Below are positions 55,358 through 64,000 of a stretch of DNA of 64,000 nucleotides, piece after piece (the stretch's first letter is position 1; every line of letters begins with the position of its first letter). The DNA lies in contig JAHQIW010007200.1 in NCBI GenBank assembly GCA_019055375.1, forward strand, positions 186,001-250,000, given 5' to 3'. Under the pieces are notes generated by a model that saw only the letters and a program-made list of their open reading frames with translations, did not search any database and was not told the origin of the DNA. This stretch comes from Parelaphostrongylus tenuis (Eukaryota > Nematoda > Chromadorea > Rhabditida > Metastrongylidae). The translations under genes and the position numbers were made by a program.

Positions 55358-55893
55358 GGTGATAACATTTTTCAAGCCTATCATGAGGTCCATTGGCACC
55401 CATACACTGGAAGAAGGTGTTTGAGCGATAAAGCCTCGCCATTAACACTTTACATGGTGCTTGTCGGTTCAGTCGGCCATGTGGGGAAATATCCCATATA
55501 TAGATGAATCGACGCCGAAATATTTACACGTGCCGCTAGGCGATAAAATCATCCAACGGGTTGTGTTGCACAGTTGATTGCTCGTAGCTGGTAAAAGAAA
55601 AGAAGATTAAAAAAAGGAAAGGGAGAATAGTATAATAGGTAAGGAAAGAAGGTATGACAATATGTTTTACTAGCCACAGGCAATCGGCTGTGCAACACTG
55701 TTAAGTGATTTTGTCATCAAACTACACGTTTAAATATTTAGGCATTGGTTTCTCTAGATGGGTGATATCTCAACGCGGAACTGATCGAGCCGAAAGGCAC
55801 CGTGCAACTGGACAGGCTATAAAGCTGAAACACATGTAACAAACTGTACAAGCGTCATAAAAAAGCTCATAAAAAGCTCAAAATATGCTATCA
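55358..55893. mobile_element. Interrupted, decayed F1 element
   Basis: The left terminal part (GGTGATAACATTTTTCAAGC…ATGAGGTC) and right terminal part (AGCCGAAAGGCACCGTGCAA…GCTCAAAATATGCTATCAG) match F1 ends at 3485-3785. They are separated by unrelated sequence. The hammerhead near 55785-55840 is destroyed (core CTGGACAGG). Confidence 0.5.
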
Positions 55894-56300
55894 GATTATG
55901 CCTATCCATAAAGGTATGCAAAATACTCCGCACAAAGTTCATGGTGATTATCACAGATCTTCCAAGGAATTCATAATTTTTGCTTAAAATTATACACAAT
56001 ATACAATTCCGACAAAGCGTCTGCAACTTACCTGAAAAGAGACTCTCTTACATACAGATATTCTGCAGGGCCAAGTATTAAAGTCATTAAAAATGCTCTG
56101 ATGAAGATTGGTTTGCCGAAACATCACTTAGCATTTTCCTCGTTAGCTTTTCCTGTAAATGTGCTGATTATTGTATTCCAAGAGGCGCTTTTTTCCGACT
56201 ACAGTGTTGGCATCTATGAGGTGAGGAATAAGTTCTGATAGTTTTTTTTCAGTTATTTCAACAGTAAGAAAGTAGTACGGAAACGAATGAATACTATATT
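55894..56300. other. No gene recognised
   Basis: Contains GATGAAGATTGGTTTGCCGA-AACATC near 56101, a terminal-repeat-like box with a GAAAC-like end but no hammerhead core. Confidence 0.35.
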
Positions 56301-56338
56301 CTGATAAGGATATAACATGTTTTGAGCCGTTAGATCGA

Positions 56339-56386
56339 GTGCTATACAAGCGTCTGTTTCGTCCTACCAGGACTCATCAGTAGCAC
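56339..56386 (-). ncRNA. Hammerhead ribozyme, complete (F1, left arm, minus strand)
   Basis: Read on the minus strand: stem I GTGCTA, core CTGATGA, stem II GTCC-TGGTA-GGAC (four perfect pairs). Then come GAAA, stem III CAG…TTG, the GTA triplet and stem I' TAGCAC (six perfect pairs). This is the closest to the textbook consensus in the window. Confidence 0.8.
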
Positions 56387-56561
56387 TTCCCCTCGGTTCA
56401 GCCGATCTCTTGGAGCTAAATAATCCTTTACAAAGGGAATCGACGTCGAGTAATAAATCACTGCAAGTCAGATGATTTAATTGCCTGGCATTTTGATGAC
56501 CTGGGTCGATTCCTTCATAGAGGATTTTTTAGCCTTAGGGGATCGTCTGAACCGAAGGAGG

Positions 56562-56609
56562 GTGCTACTGATGAGTCCCGGTGGGATGAAACAGGCGCCT
56601 GTATAGCAC
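56562..56609 (+). ncRNA. Hammerhead ribozyme, complete (F1, right arm)
   Basis: Stem I GTGCTA/TAGCAC (six perfect pairs), core CTGATGA, stem II GTCCC-GGT-GGGAT (one G-T wobble at the base), GAAA, a loop-less palindromic stem III CAGGC/GCCTG, and the GTA triplet. Predicted cleavage after 56603. The loop-less stem III suggests cleavage works best in a dimer or tandem transcript. Confidence 0.8.
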
Positions 56610-56659
56610 TCGATCTAACGGCACAAAACTTGTTAAATCCTCATCAGATTATATCATTT

Positions 56660-57745
56660 TGAGTGGATCTATAAGAAAGCGGTCAAAAGGAGAGACGAAT
56701 GACTGCATTTAGTTGAAAGAATAATTACGTTTATTAGATCAACATTCACGGCAATCAGCGTAAAAGCTTGTAATATACAGCGAAAATTGCCTTTTCTGGC
56801 CTTTAAAAATTTAGAGGCCGCTTGAGAAAATTTCCAACGATGCTCGTACACGGCCCCACTGTAATTTCGTCCCAAGCACATGTCAAAGTCGCTTTAAGTG
56901 CATCTGCACTAGTGTAATAAGAAACCAAAATTTCTTCCTGCAGTATGAATCATACCGAGTAATTGAATGAATTGAGGTCCGGCGAGTCTGACGAACAAAT
57001 GTTATTTTCCCAAAAGCTTCGAAACAACTCTTGACAGATGGCAATCGTTGAGAGGGTCGACGCGCACGAGTGCAGTCCTACTGAAACGTAAATCCGTGGG
57101 TGCCGAAGTGTTAAGTACGCCGAGGTTCCAGTATGTCCCGTTTGCTGATGATAACTGGCATCGTTAATTTTGACGTACCCGCTTATGAAGATCGATAGCG
57201 TCTCTCCGGTGTGCATATATCGGCCCAGAGCAGCACTCACAAGGGCCGGAAAATGACTACGGCCCATGATTTTGCTATGGCCGACGTCTACTGAGCTTTC
57301 TTGAAAAGTTGGCGTCGATTCTGACGATTGTAGAGTGGTTTACCATGTTTATTTTCTCATACACAAAAGCACCACTTTTAATAAACGAGCAACAGCTATC
57401 AAGCGAACCGTTAGGCGAGTCTTTAAAAACCGTTTTTCTTTCATCTTTGTGTTCAAAAAGTAAACACGAGCGATTTTGTAACTGCGCAGCTTTACCTTAT
57501 TCTTGACAATGTTTTGGATGCTCCACTCGCTCGTCCCTAAATTTCCGAGTCATTTTATGCGTCAAACACTCCGGATTTCGTTGAATCTGCAGAGTATCTC
57601 CTATATCTTTTACGGAGTAGACGTGGTGGTTGGAGGACCTTTTCAGGGGCGGTCCTCGATCCCTCAAGTTTTTTTGAAATGTTTCACAGCTCTGTAGACA
57701 CTTGATGGTTTGGTACCAGTCGATTTTAGGAATGTCGGCCATTTT
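56660..57745 (-). pseudogene. Tc1/mariner-superfamily DDE transposase relic
   Basis: Minus-strand remains of a DDE transposase. The N-terminal DNA-binding part (57742-57497) shows KDIGDTLQIQRNPECLTHKM, the RRNP-type linker of this group. The catalytic C-terminal part (57267-56950) ends in FWENNICSSDSPDLNSFNYS, which corresponds to the family's IWPPSSPDLNPLDYSVW segment with the second Asp in place. The tail (56881-56669) corresponds to the C-terminal region. Several frameshifts. It lies just beyond the F1 element but has no visible link to it. Confidence 0.7.
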
Positions 57746-58338
57746 TCATTCCCATTTTGTGCAACTCAGATACTGAGATGCGTTGATTTTTGCGATCCTT
57801 AACTAGAGCACACGTGAAAATAGATAAATATACAAAGCTGATTCAAGACCAAAACTGAACAAAGAATTTGAAAGAGTTATAAGAATTGATAAAAAGCATT
57901 ATGTCAGCGCTATAATTGAAAAATATAAAGTTATCATAATTTTTGCTACACCTTGCATATACACCCGTTCCATTTTTCGTAGGACCTTAAAAGAGGCATG
58001 ATGAACTGTTCTTTCCAAGCAATCATCCCGTTGTCCAGTTCTTAGAAAAGAACGATGAAAAAGAAAAATCAAAAAAATACAAGCAAAAAGGTACTTTTCA
58101 AAAGGCTATACTTAAGAACTGTTTAATTGTGTATGGACATTATATCGCTAACGCTGATGACAACGTGTTAAGAAAAAAATAAATAATTCGTCAGTGGCAA
58201 GGTCAATAGAAAATTGGTCTTGGGGATCATTAAAACGGCAACTGATAACCGACTAGATGAGGGCTTAGCGAGACTAATAAGTATCAACGAACATGACATT
58301 GCTAACGGCCAATGGTATAAAATGTTACATTCTTCTCA
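57746..58338. other. No gene recognised
   Basis: AT-rich; nothing supportable. Confidence 0.45.
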
Positions 58339-58347
58339 GATTATTGA

Positions 58348-59237
58348 GTTCTTTCTGATTAGAAGGGAGCAAATGAAAAACCGATCTCATTCGCTGGAGA
58401 GGAAATTTTTATAAGAGTGCTAGTAACCATTGGGAAGCTGAGATTCAAAGATACTGTCCCAAGTCGTTGGTTTTTGAAAACACCCTTTTATACGGCTGTA
58501 GCATCCAGATCAAAAATTGTATTCCAGACTCGCCTTTTGCCTCCATTTCGATCATACGTATAATTTGCTATAAGCAGAAAACCATAAAAATGTGTAGAGA
58601 ATTTTTTTGTAGTATCTTAGCCAATCGTTCTATCCAAAGTTTCTTTCGGAGGGGAGGAAAATTTCCCAATTGAATAGAAAAATTGCTATAGTTCCGCCTC
58701 GCCCGCCCCCTGCCACAGCCTTCGCCTTGTCAAACAGCTTGCAAGCAACGTTGCCAGTAATGTAGAACTCGATTTTATTTTTTTTCTAAACCCTATTTCC
58801 AAAAAATAAGCACATCGCTAGAGTCAGAAAACATTACCCTATCAGATGATTGCTAGTAGTCTTTAGAAAGAGTTCTGTCTGGCGAGGTGTAAAGCACAAA
58901 TCAAAGACCAGAGGAGATCAAAAGATCGGAAGAGTTCTTCAAAAGCAAACATATTCTGGAGTTATTTGGAGCTTGTGCTGTAGTTTGAATACTGGCACTC
59001 TAAGATAGGAGTTTTGTCCAGCGATATATAAGTGAGATAAGAGAAAATACATGCGTTTTTATGAAATGTGACTTTATGTTGAGTGTTAAAATGTTATAAA
59101 GCGATGATTTGAAAAACCGGCTGTAGGCTATAGACTCAAGTTTATGCTTTCGAATGGTTTCTAAAACTCCTATGAAATGTTCTTCTCCTACAAATGAGAT
59201 CGATTTTTTATTTGTTCCCTCTTAATCAGAAAAAACC
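58348..59237. mobile_element. Long-TIR MITE copy 3 (Mutator-like), best copy
   Basis: An 890-bp element with terminal inverted repeats GTTCTTTCTGATTAG… and …CTTAATCAGAAAAAACC. It is flanked by the 9-bp target duplication GATTATTGA (58339-58347 and 59238-59246). The inner arms also pair imperfectly over some 400 bp each. A 9-bp duplication with long inverted repeats fits the Mutator-like group. No transposase is encoded. Confidence 0.7.
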
Positions 59238-59246
59238 GATTATTGA

Positions 59247-60199
59247 ACTTGCAGGCACTGTTGTAATGTTCAAAGAAGTTTCTTGAAAAATTGGAGAAAA
59301 ATTTAAAAAAACATCATAGAGAAGAGATACTTATATGATATTCGCATAAGTTAAAGAAACATTGAGGGCAAGTGGTAGCGGTGATATACTAAAGTTATAG
59401 AACAGTTTATTGATAGTTTGATATACATTTTTGCTGTTGGCGGACACGAAAGTGTGATGATTTTACACTAAGATGTGAAACCTTCGAATTACCTAGTTTC
59501 GTTATTCAGTTCACAAAGTTGTATTAAAGTTCATAATTGCAGCTGCTTTTTTTTCACGTGTCACGCTGAAAGCTCAAGATTCAGCTGTTTTATTTCGCAC
59601 GTCATTCGACAACCTTATAAAGTCGGTTGGTTTGTTGCATGTGTTGTTTGATACAACGTTTTTGTAATAATGTTAATTATAGTGTATATGTTTTTTAACA
59701 GCGCTAATTATTACAAGTCTACTTTGACTTTTGAGATCGTTTACTATGGAAATACTGGAAATAAAATTATTGCTCTTCCGAACCTTTGGGGTAAGGAACT
59801 TCCGAGAGCGATTTTGCATTTGCATACACTGTTGCGTTCCACTGTTGCGTAATTGTGAATACTTCGCCCTTTTCTCATAGCCAGACCAGCAAAAAAGGTA
59901 TGAAACATCCTGGTTTATTCACGTGTTTGATAGCATTGGCGCGCGCGTTGTTCAGACGCCATGAATCTAAATCTACTTAGCTTTGGTGTAGGTTCGACAC
60001 TAAGCCAGAAACCCTGAGTATTGAGTATAGTATGAGTATTGAGATACCTGTATTTGATAGGATGTAGAGGCCACTTACGTACTGCCTCGTTAAATTTATT
60101 GCGCAAGTATCATTGTAGAAGTATTAATATCCTAAAAGTCCGACTATCTCAAACCTCGGCATTATTGAAGATATGCACAACTTCACGATCTGTCTTTCT
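59247..60199. other. No gene recognised
   Basis: AT-rich; only short frames. Confidence 0.45.
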
Positions 60200-60480
60200 T
60201 TTATTTGAAAACTTATGTGAGGTTGGACTTTAGACACTACACTAAACCGGTGACCGCTCTCATAAAACTAAATAACGTGGGGTTTTTCAGAATGATTAGA
60301 CTGCTGATTTCATTTCTATTGGATTTTCGATGCGCGCGAAATACTAACTTTAAGAATCAGATATGGTATGGTATATACGTCTAGGCTCTGACGAAGCCGT
60401 TGCCGCCGAAACGTTAGCCATCGAAATTTGTAGGAAAAAGTACCAACCTTGTGCAAATAAATAAAGAAGAGGACAGTTCG
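60200..60480 (+). repeat. Repeat family F4 with hammerhead-like end
   Basis: Matches 20500-20790 in reverse. The hammerhead-like part at 60383-60419 has the Penelope-type layout: AGGCT, CTGACGA core, GAAA, ACGT minimal stem III, and AGCC closing stem I with four good pairs. Its stem II (AGCCGTTGCCGCC) pairs poorly. Probably a terminal repeat of a Penelope-like element whose body is gone. Confidence 0.55.
60383..60419 (+). ncRNA. Penelope-type hammerhead-like motif (F4)
   Basis: Core CTGACGA and GAAA present; stem I GGCT/AGCC perfect; stem II doubtful. Confidence 0.45.
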
Positions 60481-60565
60481 TGAGAAGTATTATTAGATAT
60501 GAGACTGCCCAAGTCCGCCACTGTTCTTCACCTCATCTAAAACAGCGCAATATTGCATTCTCGGT

Positions 60566-60611
60566 CTTTGAACTTTGTTAAGTTACGACTTTGAACTTTG
60601 TTGAGTTACGA
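60566..60611 (+). repeat. 23-bp tandem duplication
   Basis: CTTTGAACTTTGTTAAGTTA… occurs twice with one difference. Confidence 0.8.
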
Positions 60612-61392
60612 TAGATCAAAATTTTTCTCGGGTTAATTTAGTGACATCAACCACAGAGTGATTTTGGGGTTTCAGTGAAGTGTACAGGAAGTGGAATGTT
60701 ATTTCCTCAGAAATTCGATAGTTCAAATAAGAATTAGATAATAGGCATGATATAGACTCACGCAGCAGATGAAATTCTCAGAAACATCTCAGGAGCAGAT
60801 GAATTTTGGTTCCCCCTTATAACGACAGAATCTGCTCTTAGCTTGCTTTCAATTAGACCCAATTGAGTGTACAGGAAGCAGTGACAAATGTGTAATATCC
60901 ATTCCACTACAATGTGCGATTTTCTATGAAGCAAATTCTCACTGTCATCAAATGTTTTCTTGAATTTCCATGAAATTTTGGATGGAACAAATCCATCTTC
61001 TGCGATGACGAATATTTCTAACTGTTTCATACACCGACGTGATACATTGTTCTCCTTTCTACCGAGGATCTATTGTAAGCGTCCCTTCATTCATGCTCAC
61101 AACAGCTGTTTTCTAATTGTTTACAGGACAAGTTCTCACACCTGGCTAGGGATTGTAAGCCTCAGCTAATTGCTACAAAATTGGATAAAATTGTACTTTA
61201 TGAGACTTAAAAATATTTTATTCATACTCTCTGTATCAGCTTGGCTAATCCATAATATTATTATGTAATCATATATGTATTCTCACTGCACTCCTTTTTT
61301 CCATTGAATCTGAACAAAAAACGACGCAGTAGAAAACTCAATAAGCATGTTCTTTTATCGCGATTGCATCTATGTTATATGTAAAACAGGTT
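60612..61392. other. No gene recognised
   Basis: One 90-codon minus-strand frame (61030-60758) without a family signature, supported only by its length. Confidence 0.4.
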
Positions 61393-61615
61393 CAAAAGCA
61401 CATGTGGCGCAGTGGTAAGTGGTGCTCTGCGCCACACACGAGGTCACTGGTTTGATTTTTCGCTCATGGCTGACCAAGTTATCCATCCCTTTGGGTCATT
61501 CTAAAAGTCAGATATGCATTCAATCACCTCAAACGAAGTCAAAAATTGAAGGCGAATGCATGGCACATATCTCAGGGATCGGTCAACGCCGAGAGCTTTA
61601 TTTTTTTTATTATAA
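61393..61615 (+). repeat. tRNA-derived SINE, family S1
   Basis: The head CATGTGGCGCAGTGGTAAGT (A box) and GGTCACTGGTTTGATTTTTC (B box) is followed by the S1 body (GTCAGATATGCATTCAATCA, AACGAAGTCAAAAATTGAAG, CTCAGGGATCGGTCAACGCC). It ends in a T-rich tail. The clearest RNA polymerase III-type promoter of the S1 copies. Confidence 0.65.
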
Positions 61616-63253
61616 AATAGGTTTACAACTTCCAAAATAATTCCAAGCAGAAAATTCTCGACTAGTATATGTGACACCTCAAAAGCAAAGCCTACTCTTC
61701 TAAAACCTCGTAGCGAAGTGGAGCAATATATGAGATTTTTTATCGTTCCACAAGTTAATAACAGCGGAACGAAGTAGGCAATTCACTAAAATTTGTAGAT
61801 AACGCTTCGCTTTTTGTGGTAGCTGCATTCATTCCATAACAAAAGCAATTGGCGCTCGGATTGTTGCAGTGGGGCTTCATTGTAGGGGAAACCATCACAG
61901 AATTTACAAGTCTTTTTCAGGTCACTTTTCCTGCATAGTGGTTACAACGAGGACGCACTAAGTCCAGAATTCAATAAAACGGTGAATTAACATACGTAAA
62001 CTCAGCGATATAACCCAACTCGCGCCAACCAACTTGTTGTCTTTCCGAGGTCGACAAATAGCATCAGAGCTTACTGCAAAGTCAAATCCGCAAACAGATA
62101 CGATGAAGGCTTCTGCTAAGAAACTCATCCGATTTAACGGAGTAATCTGAGCCAGATTTCCAAGGAGAATTGAATTTACGCGCACACAGCGACATTCATG
62201 AAGAGGAACTCTTTGAAGTGCACAGAAATTTAGTTTTCTGCATGACGACTGTAAAAAAGGAATCGAGTGGTCGAAGTGATGGCATACGTGCAATTGTCAT
62301 ATCAGTTGACAAAATGGATACTACTCGTACTGAAGTTCATTATTTTAGTTTTGCATTTTTATCAAGCAAGCGTTATCTTGTCAAAAAGTTAAATAAGCCT
62401 GATAGAAAATCACTGTAGATGCGTTGGATATCTCGAGAATTGGTCGAACGCTGAAGTGATTTAGATCAACTGGTATTCGTCGTGATTTTAAATTTCTAGG
62501 CGATATTGGCCATTATAATGTAGTTCGCCACTGGTTCTATGTACATACCTCTTTCAAAAAAAAATTGACGAACACTCCAGTACACTGAAGATTTTCTGTC
62601 ACAAAACCGAGTGCCTTCCAATAGCAACTATTTTTTTTTCTACTGCATTTCCCACTAATTAATTGCCTACTATGTAATATGTACTATGTATGTAATATAC
62701 ATGCTTCATTCGAAAAAGATCTAACTAACTTCTCTAAGTTTGGAATTTGATCATATCTAGAAAATTTCGCTACAAGTTCTAAAGACTACTGACCAAGATA
62801 CGTCTCCAGCATTGGTCTGGCTGACCCTACCAAGACCACGTGCACTTCATTAGTGCACGCATATTTATAGACGTTTTCGGCTGGACAGAGTATTTCACTA
62901 ACTGATTGCAGCCATCCAATAGCTTCGGTAGTACCAATTTTATACTAAGCTTGAAGCATGGCAAAGCTTTTACAATACGCTGCACCTTTCTTAGACAGTA
63001 ATTTCAACTTTACAACGGCTTTGTCAGCACTTAGATAGCAAAGTTCACTCACTAACTCTCAAAGCTCTCATTTTTGAGTGGTCAAACTATATTGTTGGTA
63101 TAAGAACATGTTGTCAGCTCTTAGTCAGCATTTATATTCGCAATGTAATCAGGTTAAAGAAAAAATTCTTAACATCCGCTAAAAATTCAAAGTTTATGCA
63201 TAAATCCATATAAAAACTTCAATAATTACTTTTCTAAAAAAGGCCATGATTAT
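61616..63253. other. No gene recognised
   Basis: The frames at 61958-62293 (minus, 111 codons) and 62170-62418 (plus) overlap and have no signature. Nothing else supportable. Confidence 0.4.
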
Positions 63254-63560
63254 TCACGATCTTCTGTTAACGATCTGTGAGCTTTCGGATCTGCTCAAAA
63301 TCGCTATTCCTTGGAGCTTTTCAAAAAACTCCTGACACACTTCCTCAGCTTGATGAAATGTCTCGAATCGTCGTCCACGCAGGAAATGTTCCGTTGAGCG
63401 CAAAAGACCATAATCGGACGGCGCAGCATCTGGACTGTAGGCTGGGTGCGGCAAGATCTCTACCCTCCAACATATCAAACTTCTCCTTAGCCATCTTTGC
63501 TGTGTAAGATTTAATATTGTCTTGCTTAAACAGCGCGCTTTCTACAAATCAGTGTCGGGT
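63254..63560 (-). pseudogene. mariner transposase relic
   Basis: Minus-strand C-terminal half of a mariner transposase. KQDNIKSYTAKMAKEKFDML lies in one frame (about 63530-63465), then after a frameshift ILPHPAYSPDAAPSDYGLL (63478 onward) with the third catalytic Asp in the PSD motif. EHFLRGRRFETFHQAEEVCQ follows. The N-terminal half and the inverted repeats are not seen. Confidence 0.8.
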
Positions 63561-64000
63561 ACCTTTTTGTTGACGCTACAACAAGGGCTATTTTTGGGAG
63601 TTTCTTATGAAAATACTCCTTAGATATTTCCATGAATTCACAAGACCGATACTGTGTGAATGAAAATAAAAATTAAATTTTTCGCAGGTGTTGAGGAACT
63701 TTTTTTCCAGCCTACCATAATAGTGTTGGTCGAAAATACAGATTCGAAAATGTACAGTTGCTAAAAGAAACATACATGTAAGTAATTTTTCATGTATATG
63801 GAGAAGGCGTAGAAAGGAAATGCGTATCAATGTTTAAAGTACCTCCTTTTCATTGACCCATTTAGTTACATCCTGATGGTGTTACAAACCTTGTATTTTA
63901 TTTAAATAGTAATCAGCAGCTCACATAAGCATCAATCATTAACAAAGTCGTAGTCAAAGTCAAATCAGCATCGATCGGTAAGAAAGTCACATCGACAGTA
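63561..64000. other. No gene recognised
   Basis: AT-rich. Short direct words (AAAGTCACATC, AAAGTCAAATC near 63950-63990) suggest a small tandem array running off the window end. Confidence 0.4.

Larger units (their letters stand above)
56301..56647. mobile_element. F1 element with two opposed hammerheads (best copy)
   Basis: A 347-bp element with terminal inverted repeats (CTGATAAGGATATAACATGT at the left, complement …TTGTTAAATCCTCATCAG at the right). The repeats extend inward through TTTTGAGCCGTTAGATCGAG. Each arm contains a complete hammerhead motif reading outward, minus at 56339-56386 and plus at 56562-56609. About 175 bp of non-coding sequence separate them. Each strand of a transcript therefore contains one ribozyme, and a single-stranded copy can fold into a hairpin. 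Confidence 0.75.

Noticed and set aside
55785..55840. Hammerhead ribozyme
   Set aside because: The core reads CTGGACAGG and stem I does not close. It is only a decayed F1 copy.
61393..61470. A tRNA gene
   Set aside because: The sequence continues into a SINE body shared with other loci, and the B box departs from consensus.
61958..62418. Overlapping open frames of 111 and 82 codons
   Set aside because: No recognisable domain; mixed hydrophobic composition without a clear membrane topology.
1..64000. CRISPR array, operons, bacterial origin or phage genes
   Set aside because: No regularly spaced repeats, no dense coding, and introns and eukaryotic retroelements throughout.

Overview
The window looks like AT-rich intergenic and intronic DNA from a nematode, most likely a clade V parasite of the strongylid/hookworm type. 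The reasons are compressed seven-transmembrane chemoreceptor genes with short phase-conserved exons, TTTCAG-type splice acceptors, RTE-type LINEs, Penelope-like elements and tRNA-derived SINEs. The species is an inference; no housekeeping gene is present to fix it. There are no bacterial features.

The only host genes I can support are members of one chemoreceptor family of the Srg superfamily. Two copies have all six recognisable exons open and of identical length: gene B (minus, 22469 to 17922) and gene C (plus, 42772 to 47569). Two more are pseudogenes: copy A (minus, about 6047-7128) and copy D (minus, about 36287-38010). Gene C carries a nearly full-length but dead RTE LINE in antisense in intron 2, flanked by a 13-bp target duplication.

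Layout. 1-2520 and 9050-10960 form an inverted duplication, with copy A, a hammerhead-bearing insertion and an RTE fragment between them. 12170-14440 and 24980-27725 form a second inverted duplication that encloses an RTE reverse-transcriptase ORF and gene B. 27995-29990 is an RTE relic. 30340-34760 is a head-to-head pair of Penelope-like elements with repeated ends. 35100-38010 repeats the 3660-4370 segment and carries copy D. 39594-40520 holds a SINE and an RTE 3' end. 42300-47650 is gene C. 47.8-64 kb is mostly relics: foldback and SINE repeats, a hammerhead element, a Tc1/mariner-type transposase relic, a Mutator-like MITE and a mariner relic.

The most unusual signal is a set of hammerhead self-cleaving ribozyme motifs with very short, often loop-less stem III. 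They sit in at least three short non-autonomous repeat families (two inverted-repeat designs, one direct-repeat design with a 9-bp target duplication) and in the Penelope terminal repeats. The clearest are at 35116-35161, 36107-36149, 56339-56386 (minus) and 56562-56609, where core, stem I and the cleavage triplet are all intact; stem II is perfect only in 56339-56386. No open reading frame in these short elements could mobilise them. The Penelope elements, which share this ribozyme style, are the obvious candidate partners, but that is inference.
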